A stretch of 64,000 bases of DNA, from contig CAVUAN010000008.1 of NCBI GenBank assembly GCA_963739435.1, positions 1 to 64,000 of the forward strand. The letters are read 5' to 3'. The position numbers and the translations under genes are program-made. The DNA comes from CAVUAN01 sp963739435 (GTDB lineage Bacteria > Acidobacteriota > Thermoanaerobaculia > UBA5066 > Gp7-AA6). Below are positions 47,230-57,401 of the stretch, in pieces (within the stretch, counting starts at the first letter, position 1; every line of letters starts with the position of its first letter). The notes under the pieces are model-generated. The model had not been told where the DNA came from. It saw only the letters and a program-made list of their open reading frames with translations, and did no database searches.

Positions 47230-47958
47230 CGCGCTCCGGGGCGATCGACGCGGATCGGGGCGGCTGATCGGGCGACTGCCTGAGTCGCTTCCAATCCCCC
47301 GATCACCCAGATCGCCTCGATCACCAGCCGTCCGGGGCTGACTCGGCGACGCAGGAGAAAGCGGTAGATAGGCCTCTTCTCCGGCGGCGTACTTCAGTTC
47401 GTAGTGGCTTGGCGGCGGGGGCGGCAGGGCGTCCCAGCGCAGGCGCTCGAGGCCGGGAACGGTCTCGAGCAGCGGGTCGATTCCGGATCCGTAGTCGGCA
47501 TGGTCGGTCGCGATGCGGACGTGTCCGCCGGGCTCGAGCTTCGCGGCGAGGATCTCGAGGAAGACGCCGTCCAGGAGCCGCCGCTTCTTCTGGCGCTTCT
47601 TGGGCCAGGGGTCGGGGAAGTAGATGTGGACGGCGCGCACGGAGGCGGAAGGCAGCGCCGTCTCGACGAAGCGCCGGCCATCGGCGCGGACGATCCGGGT
47701 GTTGGGCAGCCCGGACCGGGCGAGCCGGTCGCGGCAGATGCGGAAGTAGGCCAGCGAAAGCTCGACGCCCAGGAAATCGTGGGACGGCTGGCGGCCGGCC
47801 GCTTCGATCAGGAACCGGGCCTTGCCGCTGCCGATCTCGATCTCGAGCGGGGCCTGCCTTCCAAACTCCCGGGGGGCGTCGAAGGGGCCCGTATCCCAGA
47901 TCTCCTCGTCGGGGCTTGCGGGCCAGCGGCCGCGGGCCGGCGTCCTCTCCCTTTCCAT
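47226..47958 (-). pseudogene. trmB: tRNA (guanine-N7)-methyltransferase, frameshifted
   Basis: From ATG 47958: SAM-binding EIEIGSGKARFL, the VHIYFPDPWPKKR motif diagnostic of TrmB, and RIATDHADYG. At about 47380 a +1 shift turns the tail into EKRPIYRFLLRRR, the expected C-terminal core, and the new frame ends at TAG 47226-47228. Without the shift the frame continues into low-complexity sequence. The enzyme methylates G46 of tRNA. The end overlaps pgsA by three bases. Confidence 0.8.
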
Positions 47959-47989
47959 GGCTTCCGGGCTGCGCGTCACGACTGGAGCC

Positions 47990-49000
<1,011 letters not shown>

Positions 49001-49009
49001 CGAGTCCTC

Positions 49010-50278
49010 TCACTCCGTCTTGGGCGGTGGCAGAATCATTTTGACCTTCTTGACCGTGGTCGGGGTGGCTTCCTCGACCACGAAATCGGCAAAACGTCCG
49101 CGCCAGCGCTCGCCTTTCCGGGGGATGCGCCCGAAACGCATCGTCAGGTGGCCGGCGATCGTGTCGGCCTCCTCGCGGGGAAGGGCGATGCCGAGGCGCT
49201 CCTCGAGGTCGTCGAGGCGGAGGGTGCCGTCCAGCAGGTAGGCGCGTTCGCCCGCCGGGGCGTACCCGGGCGTCTCCTCCACGTCGTATTCGTCCTGGAT
49301 CGGTCCCAGGAGCTCCTCGATGGCGTCCTCGAGCGTGGCGAGGCCGGCCGTGCCGCCGAACTCGTCCACGACGATCGCCATGTGGGTGCGGCGGCGCCGC
49401 ATTTCGCGGAAGACGTCCTCGGCCGGCTTGAACTGCGGGACGAGCAGGGGAGGATGGAGGTACCGGGGCAGCTCGAACCGGCTCTCCTCCTCGTCGGTCA
49501 CGTCGAAGAGATCCTTGGCCCGGAGGATGCCGACGATGTTGTCGAGGTTGCCGCGGTAGATGGGAAGCCGCGAGAGCTTGTGCTCCGAGAGGACGAGGCG
49601 GACGTCGCGAAACGACGCGGTCTCGGGCAGGGCCACGATCTTCGTGCGGGGCACCATGATGTCGCGCACGGTCTTGTCGCCGAACTCGACGACCTTGTGG
49701 AGCCGGCGGCGTTCCTCGCCGTGGATGACGCCCTCGTCGGCGCCGAGGTTGAAGACGCTCTTGAGCTCGTCCTCGGTCAGGCCCGGCTGCGTGCTCCGCA
49801 GCCCGAAGAGGGCCAGGGCTCGCGTGGTGGCGCCGACGAAGAGGTCGGTGAAGGGCGAGGCCAGGCGCATGAGCGCGGAGAGCGGGACGGCGACGGCTCG
49901 CGAGACCGCTGCAGGCGCCGCCACGCCGAGGGCCTTGGGCAGCATCTCGGCGAAGGCGAAGAGCACGATCGTCGAGAAGAGGATGGCGACCGGCAGGCCG
50001 TAGAGGTCGCCGAGCCACGCCGTGGCCAGGGCCGTGGCGAGGGCCGAGGCCGCGCTGTTGAAGAGGTTCTGGCCGATCAGGATCGTGGCAAGCAGCCGCG
50101 GCGCATGGGCCTTGAGTGAGCGGACCAGGCCGGCGCGGCGCCCTCCCTTTTCGCGCAGCCGCTGCATGTCGATTCGCCCGAGCGAGAGGAGGGCCGTCTC
50201 GGCGCCCGAGAAGAAGGCCGAACAGAGGATCGAGACGGCTAGCCCGGCGAGAAAGAGGATTGCGATGTGCGTATCCAT
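49010..50278 (-). CDS. CNNM/CorC-HlyC family transporter-like protein
   Basis: A 422-residue membrane protein of the CNNM type: an N-terminal DUF21 domain with about four membrane helices (LFLAGLAVSILCSAFFSGAET at the start), a CBS-domain pair (about 205-330), and a C-terminal CorC/HlyC domain. In characterised homologs such proteins export or regulate Mg2+ or Co2+. The old name hemolysin does not imply toxicity. No frameshift is seen, unlike both neighbouring genes. Confidence 0.88.
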   Translation of the reverse strand: MDTHIAILFLAGLAVSILCSAFFSGAETALLSLGRIDMQRLREKGGRRAGLVRSLKAHAPRLLATILIGQNLFNSAASALATALATAWLGDLYGLPVAILFSTIVLFAFAEMLPKALGVAAPAAVSRAVAVPLSALMRLASPFTDLFVGATTRALALFGLRSTQPGLTEDELKSVFNLGADEGVIHGEERRRLHKVVEFGDKTVRDIMVPRTKIVALPETASFRDVRLVLSEHKLSRLPIYRGNLDNIVGILRAKDLFDVTDEEESRFELPRYLHPPLLVPQFKPAEDVFREMRRRRTHMAIVVDEFGGTAGLATLEDAIEELLGPIQDEYDVEETPGYAPAGERAYLLDGTLRLDDLEERLGIALPREEADTIAGHLTMRFGRIPRKGERWRGRFADFVVEEATPTTVKKVKMILPPPKTE

Positions 50279-50305
50279 GGGGAGTGCCTTTCGATGGACG
50301 GGAGT

Positions 50306-51347
50306 CTACCGGGGGCCGGGGCCCAGGCGAGCGAGCGCCCAGCGCGCGGCCTCCGAGGCGCCGCGATCGGGAAGGGCCGCGACAGAGGGCAGGGCCGGCA
50401 GGCAGGCGGCGTCCCGGACGGCGCCTGCCGAGGCGGCGGCATTCCGCTGGAGGCCGCGGCGGTGAGCGCGGTTGAAGGCCGTGGCGCCGAAGCGCTTGCG
50501 CCATGCGCCTTTACCCATCTCGAGCCACTCGAGCCGCGTCGGAATCCTGTCCTCCGTAGGCTCGGCGAAGGAGGACTGCGCCGCCCCCCCGACGGGGAGC
50601 GGCTTGTTGTACGGACACACCTCCTGGCAGATGTCGCAGCCGAAAACGTGCTGGCCCAGCGACTCCTTGACCGAATCGGGCAGCGGGCCGCGATGCTCGA
50701 TCGTCCAGTAGGCGATGCACCGGCGCAGCATCCAGCAGGCCCGGCTGAACGAAGGCGTCCGTCGGGCAGGCCGCGAGGCAGCGCACGCAAGAGCCGCACT
50801 GCTCGGCGATCGGTTCGTCCGGCGGCAGATCGAGGTCCGTGAGGATCTCGGCGAGCAACAGCCAGGACCCGCGCTCGGGGTCGATCAGGCAGCCGTTCTT
50901 GCCGATCCAGCCGAGTCCGGCCGCGGCCGCGAAGGATCGTTCCGCAAGGGGTGTCGAATCGACGCAGACGCGCCAGGCGAAGGACCCGATCCGGCGCTCG
51001 GCCTCGCCCACGAGGGCGAGCGCTTTCTGACGCAGGTTGCCGTGGTAGTCGGCGCCGAGGGCGTAGCGGGCGATCGCGGAGCCGTCGGCGCCGACGGCGG
51101 GCGAAGTCGTGTGCTTCCAGGCCAGGCACACGATCGACCGGGTGCCGGGCAGGAGCTTCGAGGGATCGGCGCGCACGGCTGCGGTTCGAGCCAGGTATCG
51201 CATTCCGGCATGTCGCCCGGCGGCGATCCAGTCCTGGAAGAGGTTGAGGCCGGGGGGCTCGCCGGCGCGGGCGATGCCCGCCCCGGCGAACCCGAGGCGC
51301 AGGGCCTCGGCCCGGAAGAGTTCGGCCGCCGCGAGACGATCGATCAC
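50306..51347 (-). pseudogene. queG: Epoxyqueuosine reductase, frameshifted
   Basis: Cobalamin-dependent enzyme for the last step of queuosine synthesis in tRNA. From ATG 51347: GLGWIGKNGCLI and the first 4Fe-4S motif CGSCVRCLAACP. A +1 shift near 50728 leads into RRCIAYWTIEHRGPLP and the second cluster motif CDICQEVCPYN, and the frame runs to 50306. With one base removed the protein is about 347 residues. All eight cluster cysteines are present, so function is probably retained. Confidence 0.82.
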
Positions 51348-51399
51348 GGCCTCTCGTCCGTCCGGCCGGTCGGACAGCCCGGGAGCGCGGTCATGGTGC

Positions 51400-51405
51400 T
51401 AGCAT
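51400..51405 (+). promoter_or_regulatory. -10-like TAGCAT before PerM-family gene
   Basis: TAGCAT (preceded by TGC, an extended -10) lies 16 nt before the ATG at 51422 in the 74-bp divergent gap with queG. Confidence 0.35.
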
Positions 51406-51421
51406 CCCGGGCGGCGTTCCA

Positions 51422-52480
51422 ATGGCTGACGACCGATTTGCCGCTCGGGTCTTCGGTCTCGCCGCCGTGGCTGTGCTCAGCTATGCCGTGGCGCGAATCG
51501 TCTGGCCGTTCCTGAACGAGATTGCCTGGGCTGCCATCCTGACGGTGGTGCTGCGTCCCCTCCACGCCCGGCTTTCTCGCCGACTCCGTCCGGGACTCTC
51601 GGCCGCAGCCATCACCCTCGGTGTCGTCTTTGTCTTCGTGGGACCGCTGTCGCTGGCTGCCGTTGCCCTCGTCCGGCAGGCGAGCGAGCTCATGCCGCGG
51701 CTCCAGGCGGCGGCTGGCAAGCCGGGCGCAGCCGGCCTCGACATCTTTTCCCTGCCTTTCCTGGCCAAATCCCTCGTCTGGCTGGAGGAGCGCTTTGGCG
51801 TGGATCCCGACAAGGTCAAGCAGGTCTTCGCAGACGGCTACCAGAAGGTGATTCATGCGGTGGTCTCCTCGACGGCCGGCCTCGTTTCCGGAGCGCTGTT
51901 GGCCATCGTGAGCCTGGTGCTCATCCTGATCTTTCTCTTCTTCCTGTTGAAGCAGGGCGACCAGATCGCGCTGTACGTGTCTCGCCGGATCCCGATTCCG
52001 GAATCGCGAAAGCAGCGGCTGGGCGCGCGGGTGCTGGCGGTGACGGAGGCCGTTGTCTTCGGCGCCGGCCTGACGGCGCTCATCCAGGGGACGCTCGTGG
52101 GTGTGGCTCTTCTCGTCGCGGGCTTCGACGCCTGGCTGCTCCTGGGCGTGCTCGCCATGCTCGCCGCCTTCGTGCCTCTCGGGGGCACGGCCCTCGTGTG
52201 GGCGCCGTGCGCCCTCGTTCTGGCGGCCCAGGGCCGTTCGACGGCGGCCGTGATCCTCGCGCTCTGGGGTCTCGTCGTCGTCTCCTCCGCGGACAACTTC
52301 CTGCGGCCGATTTTGATCTCCGGGCGGGCCGAGATCTCGATCGTCGTCGTGTTCGTCGGCGTCCTCGGCGGGCTCTCGGCCTTCGGGCTCGTCGGGCTGT
52401 TCCTGGGGCCGGTGATTCTGTCGCTCGCGCTCGCGTTGATCGAAGGCGACCCCGTAGAGGAGAAGACCACCGCCGCCTGA
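51422..52480 (+). CDS. AI-2E/PerM-family membrane permease
   Basis: A 352-residue polytopic membrane protein with about eight helices in the family pattern: two at the N terminus, one near 65-85, and a cluster in the second half (VLAMLAAFVPLGGTALVWAP). The family name derives from proposed autoinducer-2 export in E. coli (TqsA), but members also include Na+/H+ antiporters, so the substrate is open. It converges with the PD40 gene. Confidence 0.87.
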   Translation: MADDRFAARVFGLAAVAVLSYAVARIVWPFLNEIAWAAILTVVLRPLHARLSRRLRPGLSAAAITLGVVFVFVGPLSLAAVALVRQASELMPRLQAAAGKPGAAGLDIFSLPFLAKSLVWLEERFGVDPDKVKQVFADGYQKVIHAVVSSTAGLVSGALLAIVSLVLILIFLFFLLKQGDQIALYVSRRIPIPESRKQRLGARVLAVTEAVVFGAGLTALIQGTLVGVALLVAGFDAWLLLGVLAMLAAFVPLGGTALVWAPCALVLAAQGRSTAAVILALWGLVVVSSADNFLRPILISGRAEISIVVVFVGVLGGLSAFGLVGLFLGPVILSLALALIEGDPVEEKTTAA

Positions 52481-52487
52481 ATCTCGG

Positions 52488-53555
52488 TTACCGCGGGCCG
52501 ACCCAGTCGGCAACGAAGATGTTGGTCTCGCGGGGGGCCTTGCCGTTGCGGTTGGATGCGAAGACGAGCTTCGTCCCGTCGGAGTTGAACATCGGAAAGC
52601 CGTCGAAGTCGGGGGAGAACGTGACGCGCGTCGGGTTGCCGCCGTCTGCGCCGATCAGGTAGAGCTCGAAATCTCGGCCGGAGGGGTCGCCGACGTTCGA
52701 CGAGAAGATGATGCGTTTGCCATCCGGGGTGAAGTAGGGCGCGAAGTTGGCTGCGCCGTTGGCCGTCACCGCGTGGTCGTTGGAGCCGTCCGCGTTCATC
52801 ACGCGGATCTCGAGGCCTTTCGGGGCGTAGGTCCCGCGCGCGAGATTCTCCTTGTACCGGGCCAGGTCCTCGGGGCTCTTCGGGTGATCGGCACGGTAGA
52901 CGATCTTCTTGCCGTCGTAGGAGTAGAAGGGGCCTCCGTCATAGCCCGGTGTGTGCGTCAGGCGCGTGACGCCCGATCCATCCGCATTCATGGAATAGAC
53001 CTCGAGGTCTCCGTCGCGAGCGGAGGTGAAGACGATCTTCCGGCCGTCGCGCGAGATGGTGGCCTCCGCGTCGTAGGCGGGCGAGGAGAAGAGCGAGCGG
53101 ATGCCGCTTCCGTCCGGCATCGCCGTGTAGATGTCGTAGTCATCGAGAGCCCAGACGTAGCCATGCGAACGGTCGGGCGGAGGCGGGCAGGCCTCGGAGG
53201 CCCGAAACGTCGAGCCGTAGAGAATGCGGTCGCCCGAGGGAAAGAAGTAGGAACAGGTGGTCTTGCCTTTGCCATTGGAGACCATCCGCCTGTCCGACCC
53301 GTCGGCGTTCATGACGAAGATCTGGTCGCAGGGCAGGCGCCCTTCATCGTTGGACTGGAAGATGATGCGTTTGCCGTCCAGGGACCAGTAGGCCTCGGCG
53401 TTCTGGCCGCCGAAGGTGAGCTGCCGGATGTTGGCGAGGAACTTTTCCTCGCCCGGGAAGAGAGATGCTTTTGCGGCTGCCGGTCTCTCCTGAGAGAGCA
53501 TGGCCGCAACGGACACGAGGACGATCAGGGCGAGGAGGCCAATCCTGTTCTTCAT
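52488..53555 (-). CDS. TolB-like PD40 beta-propeller protein
   Basis: A 355-residue secreted protein with a signal peptide (about 1-20) and five to six PD40/WD40-like blades, each with a Phe-Ser-[ST]-x-R-x-G-[DN]-like tail (GKKIVYRADHP, GKRIIFSSNVGDPSG, GTKLVFASNRNG). Such propellers bind partner proteins or carbohydrate in the periplasm. It lacks the N-terminal domain of true TolB and is not next to pal, so Tol-Pal membership is not supported. It is convergent with the permease gene. Confidence 0.85.
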   Translation of the reverse strand: MKNRIGLLALIVLVSVAAMLSQERPAAAKASLFPGEEKFLANIRQLTFGGQNAEAYWSLDGKRIIFQSNDEGRLPCDQIFVMNADGSDRRMVSNGKGKTTCSYFFPSGDRILYGSTFRASEACPPPPDRSHGYVWALDDYDIYTAMPDGSGIRSLFSSPAYDAEATISRDGRKIVFTSARDGDLEVYSMNADGSGVTRLTHTPGYDGGPFYSYDGKKIVYRADHPKSPEDLARYKENLARGTYAPKGLEIRVMNADGSNDHAVTANGAANFAPYFTPDGKRIIFSSNVGDPSGRDFELYLIGADGGNPTRVTFSPDFDGFPMFNSDGTKLVFASNRNGKAPRETNIFVADWVGPR

Positions 53556-53608
53556 GGGGCCGCGATTCTAGCCGAGGGCGCCGCCTTCGGTTATCCTCGG
53601 ACGCAGAA

Positions 53609-54793
53609 GTGACCGAAGCCGAAAAAGACCCCGTCGCGGCGCTCGCCGAGGAGATCCGCGCCGCGGTCGCCCGGGCGGCTCCTGACTCCGCGGCTCACGC
53701 CGCTACGGATGGCAGGCCCTCCCCAGGGGAGGAGATCCGAGAGGTCCGGGAACCGCTGGCGCGGGCGCAGGCCCACGTCACGCCCTCTGTCCGGACAGGC
53801 GCGCGGCTCTCGGGGGTCAAGAGCCTGGCGCTGCGGCTGCTGCGTTTTCTGTGGCGCGACCAGGCCTCTTTCAATGCTCTCTCGCTCGAAGCGCAAACGG
53901 CCCTGCTGCACGCCCTGGAGCACCAGCGCCGGAGGTTTCGCGACCTCGACCTCTGGCAGAGGGAGCGCGAGGCGGAGGGAAAACGCCTCGAGGACCGGCT
54001 CGACCTGCACGATGGGTCCTCACGCCGCCGGGCGGCGATCCAGGACGGCCGGATCGCGGTGCTCGAAAAGAGCGGCCTGTCCGGCGGCTTCCCCTCGAGC
54101 GAAGCCTCGGGCGGGCAAGCAAGGCCGGAGATCGGAATCCCGCCCGGCGTCTACAGCCTGTTTGAGGAACGGTTCCGAGGCGATCCCGCGGCGGTGGCCG
54201 AGAAACAGCTCTTCTATCTGCCGCTGCTGAGGAGCCTGCCCGGCGCGGTGCTCGATGTGGGATGCGGGCGCGGGGAGTTTCTCGCCATGCTGCGGGAGGC
54301 GGGCATTCCCGCCTCCGGCGTCGAGACGAATCCGCTCTCGGTCGCGCTCGGAAGGGAAGCAGGCCTCGAGATCGAAGAAGGCGACGGCATCGCGGCGCTC
54401 GAGCGGCGCCAGTTGAGCTCCCTGGGCGCGGTCGTCGCGTTTCAGGTCGTCGAGCACTGGCCGGCCGGGGCGATCTGGGCCTTTCTGCGAGCAGCCCGCC
54501 AGGCGCTGGAGCCGGGCGGCGTGCTGATCGCCGAGACGATCAACACCGACTCCCTCTCGGCGCTGAAAGCGTTCTTTCTCGACCCGACGCACGTCCGGCC
54601 CGTGCCGGCCGACGCGCTTCGGTTTCTCGCCGAGTCGGCCGGGTTCGCCGACGCGCGGATCGAATACCGGTCGCCGCTGCCGGAAACCGAACGGCTCGCC
54701 GAGGGGTCGGCCAACGACGAGAGGCTCAACCGCCTGCTTTTCGGTCCTCAGGACTATGCCCTGATCGCTCGCGTGCCAGTCGAGAAGAATTGA
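53609..54793 (+). CDS. SAM-dependent methyltransferase with N-terminal coiled region
   Basis: A 394-residue protein starting at GTG 53609 with a charged helical N-terminal half (about 1-170). The class I methyltransferase domain has motif I LDVGCGRGEFL near 216 and a following AFQVVEHW. The layout resembles methyltransferases of O-antigen and exopolysaccharide clusters that cap or modify glycans. The glycosyltransferase downstream, linked by stop-to-start repeat copy 3, supports a polysaccharide role. The stop TGA is within the repeat. Confidence 0.8.
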   Translation: MTEAEKDPVAALAEEIRAAVARAAPDSAAHAATDGRPSPGEEIREVREPLARAQAHVTPSVRTGARLSGVKSLALRLLRFLWRDQASFNALSLEAQTALLHALEHQRRRFRDLDLWQREREAEGKRLEDRLDLHDGSSRRRAAIQDGRIAVLEKSGLSGGFPSSEASGGQARPEIGIPPGVYSLFEERFRGDPAAVAEKQLFYLPLLRSLPGAVLDVGCGRGEFLAMLREAGIPASGVETNPLSVALGREAGLEIEEGDGIAALERRQLSSLGAVVAFQVVEHWPAGAIWAFLRAARQALEPGGVLIAETINTDSLSALKAFFLDPTHVRPVPADALRFLAESAGFADARIEYRSPLPETERLAEGSANDERLNRLLFGPQDYALIARVPVEKN

Positions 54794-54868
54794 TCCATTT
54801 GTTCATTGATGGATGTGTTCATTCGGGCAGTCAATGAATCAATGAATCAATGAACCAATGAGTCAATC
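54788..54868 (+). repeat. Stop-to-start AT-rich inverted repeat, copy 3
   Basis: Left arm AATTGATCCATTTGTTCATTG from 54788 includes the methyltransferase stop TGA (54791-54793). The right arm (to 54868) is a triple AATGAATC-type run that includes the glycosyltransferase ATG at 54858. Confidence 0.8.
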
Positions 54869-55919
54869 TCCCCGCGTCCTCGTCCTGGCGGTCCAAACGC
54901 CGTTTGCAGAGGGCGGCGCGGAAAGGCACGTGCGGAGGCTGACGGAGGAGCTGCAGGCGCGAGGCGTCGAGGCCGATTGCGTGACGATGCCCCTCGTCGA
55001 GCGCGAGCGCTTCGATCTCATCCGGAGCGCGCTCGCCTGGCGCAGCCTCAACCTGGAAGAGATCGGCGGCCGGAGGGTGGACGCCGTCATCGCGACGCGG
55101 TTCCCGAGCTACGCCGCGCCGCACCCCAACAAGATCGTCTGGCTCATCCACCAGTACCGCCAGGCCTACGACCAGTTCGGAACCGCGTACAGCGACTTCA
55201 CCTCCTCCGAGGAGGACCGGAGAGCTCGCGAGGCGATCGCTGAAATCGACAGGAGAGGGCTCGGCGAGGCGCGCAAGATCTTCGCCAACTCGCGCACGGT
55301 GGCGGCGCGGCTCGAGCGGTGGAACGGTCTTTCGAGCGAGCCGCTCTACCATCCTCCTCCGCTGGCGGGCCGCTATCGTTTCGGCCCCCCCGGCGATTAC
55401 GCGCTGTCGGTGGGGCGGCTGGACGCCTGGAAGCGGCCGGAGCTCGTCGTATCCGCCCTGGCTCATGCTCCGAAGGCGCGGCTGGTGCTTCTGGGCAGAG
55501 GGCCCGAGGAGGACCGCCTGCGCCACCTTGCGCGCGAGATCGGCGTCGCCGAACGGGTGCGTTTCGTTCCGGCCGTCGACGACGAAGGCTTGATCGAGCT
55601 CTACGCGGGCGCGCGCCTCGTGGTGGTCGCTCCGCAAGGGGAGGACCTGGGGTACGTGCCGCTCGAAGCGTTTCTCTCGAAGAAGGCGGTGCTGACGACG
55701 GAGGACGCGGGCGGCCCGCTCGAGTTCGTCGTCAACGGGCAGACGGGGTTCGTCGTGGCGCCGCACCCCGAGGCTCTCGGCGCCGCTCTGGCGCTGGCCT
55801 GGGAGCGGCCGGAGGCGCTGGAGACGCTGGGCAGAGAGGGCTTTGCGCGGGTTTCCGCGTTGACGTGGGACCGGGCCATCTCGTCGTTGATGTCTGCCGC
55901 GGGGCTTGCCCTTCCATGA
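54858..55919 (+). CDS. GT4-type glycosyltransferase
   Basis: A 353-residue GT-B fold glycosyltransferase. The N-terminal acceptor domain contains PFAEGGAERHVRRLTEELQ. The donor domain starts at YALSVGRLDAWKRPELVV and carries the EX7E motif (PLEAFLSKKAVLTTEDAGGP). Retaining GT4 enzymes transfer sugars from nucleotide donors; the donor is unknown. It probably works with the upstream methyltransferase in surface glycan synthesis. The first codons (Met-Ser-Gln) come from repeat copy 3. Confidence 0.9.
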   Translation: MSQSPRVLVLAVQTPFAEGGAERHVRRLTEELQARGVEADCVTMPLVERERFDLIRSALAWRSLNLEEIGGRRVDAVIATRFPSYAAPHPNKIVWLIHQYRQAYDQFGTAYSDFTSSEEDRRAREAIAEIDRRGLGEARKIFANSRTVAARLERWNGLSSEPLYHPPPLAGRYRFGPPGDYALSVGRLDAWKRPELVVSALAHAPKARLVLLGRGPEEDRLRHLAREIGVAERVRFVPAVDDEGLIELYAGARLVVVAPQGEDLGYVPLEAFLSKKAVLTTEDAGGPLEFVVNGQTGFVVAPHPEALGAALALAWERPEALETLGREGFARVSALTWDRAISSLMSAAGLALP

Positions 55920-56128
55920 CTTCGCCCGGCGAAGCCGAAACGAGTCTCGCCCGCGAAAGCGGACGGCTCCTGGGAGAGCTCGGCGTGCGGCCCGATGACG
56001 GGAAGTGGATCCTCACCCACGCGAGGACGATTGCGAGCCTGTTCGGCCAGGTCCCCCGGGGCCTCGTGCGCCGGCTCCGGGATCACGTCGTGCGCTGGGC
56101 GCGCAGGGCCGCGAGAGCGGCGAGATAG
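55916..56128 (+). CDS. Small basic protein, 70 residues
   Basis: ATG 55916 overlaps the glycosyltransferase stop (ATGA). The product is helical and ends in an Arg/Ala-rich tail (HVVRWARRAARAAR). Coupling argues that it is translated. Its last 46 bp overlap the 3' end of the small gene on the other strand. The family is unknown. Confidence 0.5.
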   Translation: MTSPGEAETSLARESGRLLGELGVRPDDGKWILTHARTIASLFGQVPRGLVRRLRDHVVRWARRAARAAR

Positions 56129-56307
56129 CCCGCGAGGATCCCGTCCTCGAAGTTGAAGTCCGGGTGGGCCGCGATGGAAGGGTGATTGTGCGGCTGCAGG
56201 AGGTCCTCGGAGGTCAACTCGGGGACGATGCGCCGGGCGAGCCGGAGGACCTTCTCCCGCTGTTGCGCGATCAGGCGCTCGAGAAGCTCTTCGTCCTCGA
56301 GGCTCAC
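56083..56307 (-). CDS. Small conserved-looking protein, 74 residues
   Basis: GTG 56307 overlaps the stop of the GGDEF gene (GTGA). The product is acidic and helical at first (LEDEELLERLIAQQREKVLRL in the first third), then has a motif-like segment LLQPHNHPSIAAHPDFNFEDGILAG and a short Ala-rich helix. The strongly patterned His/Pro/Asp segment suggests a real fold. It is coupled to a diguanylate cyclase, so it may act in the same signalling step. I do not recognise the family. Confidence 0.6.
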   Translation of the reverse strand: MSLEDEELLERLIAQQREKVLRLARRIVPELTSEDLLQPHNHPSIAAHPDFNFEDGILAGYLAALAALRAQRTT

Positions 56308-57386
56308 GGGGACTCCACGAAGGTTTCGACGCGGTTGCGCCCCTTCTCCTTGGCCGCGTAGAGCGCCTTGTCGGCGCGAAACAGGATCTCGTCTCGGCCC
56401 GCCGGCTTTGCGTCGCCGCTCGCAATGCCAGCGGAAACGGTGATGCGGAACGGGGTGCCGTCGAACTCGAAGCTCTCTGCCTGGAGGGCCAGGCGCACGC
56501 GCTCGGCCACCGCGAGGGCCGAGGCTGCTTCCGAGGCGGGGAAGAGGATGGCGAACTCTTCGCCTCCATACCGGCAGGCGACGTCCGTGGCGCGGACGGC
56601 GCTCCTCAGGATTTCGCCGAAGCGCCGGATGGCCGCGTCCCCCGCGGCGTGGCCCAATGAGTCGTTCAACTGCTTGAACCGATCGAGATCGAACAGCGCG
56701 ACCGCCACGGGCGCTCCGTAGCGAGCCAGCCGCTCCCATTCTTCGGAGAGCCGTGTCTCGAAGTAGCGGCGCGAGGCGAGACCGGAGAGCTCGTCGGTCA
56801 CGGCAATGACCCAGTTGCGCAACGCACCGAGGGATGCCGTCAGCGGTCCGAGCAGCGCGCGGATCTCCTGCTTCTTCCCATCGTCGATGGGCTCGGGGCT
56901 CGAGATCTCCAGGTGCGCGACGAGGCGGTCGCCGGCGTAAAGGGGCAGACGCAGCCGCTGCGCGGGCGGCCTTCCGGAAAGTAGCTCGCGTGGCGCGAAG
57001 GAGCGGCCGGTCTCCGTGGCCGTCAGCTCCCGAAGGCGCTGCGGGTCGATGGGCTTCCCGAGGTAGGGGCTCGCGGGGTCGAGTGCGGGCTCGGAGAGGG
57101 GAGTGGTCTCTCCCTCGGGAGCCAGCGTCCAGACCTCGGCGATCGTCCCCGAGTCGTCCACGCGGTACAGCTCGAACCGCGAGACCTTGAGGATGCGGGA
57201 CACCGCGGCGTGGGCATGTCGGACGATCGAAAGCGCGTCGGGCGATTCGCCCAGGAGATGGCCCTCCCGTTCTCTCTGCGCGAGCCGCTGCTCGAGCCGC
57301 ACGACGCGGCCGCGCAGGATCAGCGCGTACGCGGCGACAGCCGCCGCAGCGCCGAGCAGGAGGATCTCAATCGGCTGAGAGCTCAA
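56304..57386 (-). CDS. Membrane-anchored diguanylate cyclase (GGDEF)
   Basis: A 360-residue protein with an N-terminal membrane helix (about 5-23), a coiled linker, a GAF-like sensor (about 45-190) and a GGDEF domain (about 195-355). The active-site loop is RYGGEEF, a functional variant, and the I-site RxxD five residues before it is intact (RATD), so product inhibition by c-di-GMP is expected. It could oppose the HD-GYP protein at 9387-11111. A small coupled gene follows. Confidence 0.9.
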   Translation of the reverse strand: MSSQPIEILLLGAAAAVAAYALILRGRVVRLEQRLAQREREGHLLGESPDALSIVRHAHAAVSRILKVSRFELYRVDDSGTIAEVWTLAPEGETTPLSEPALDPASPYLGKPIDPQRLRELTATETGRSFAPRELLSGRPPAQRLRLPLYAGDRLVAHLEISSPEPIDDGKKQEIRALLGPLTASLGALRNWVIAVTDELSGLASRRYFETRLSEEWERLARYGAPVAVALFDLDRFKQLNDSLGHAAGDAAIRRFGEILRSAVRATDVACRYGGEEFAILFPASEAASALAVAERVRLALQAESFEFDGTPFRITVSAGIASGDAKPAGRDEILFRADKALYAAKEKGRNRVETFVESP

Positions 57387-57401
57387 GGCGAGTTCAGTCT
57401 A

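Noticed and set aside
49010..50278. Hemolysin toxin
   Set aside because: The HlyC/CorC name is historical. The domain order is that of a CNNM-type ion transporter or regulator, not a toxin.
53609..56128. A full O-antigen or capsule gene cluster
   Set aside because: Only one methyltransferase and one glycosyltransferase are present. There is no flippase, polymerase or nucleotide-sugar gene beside them.
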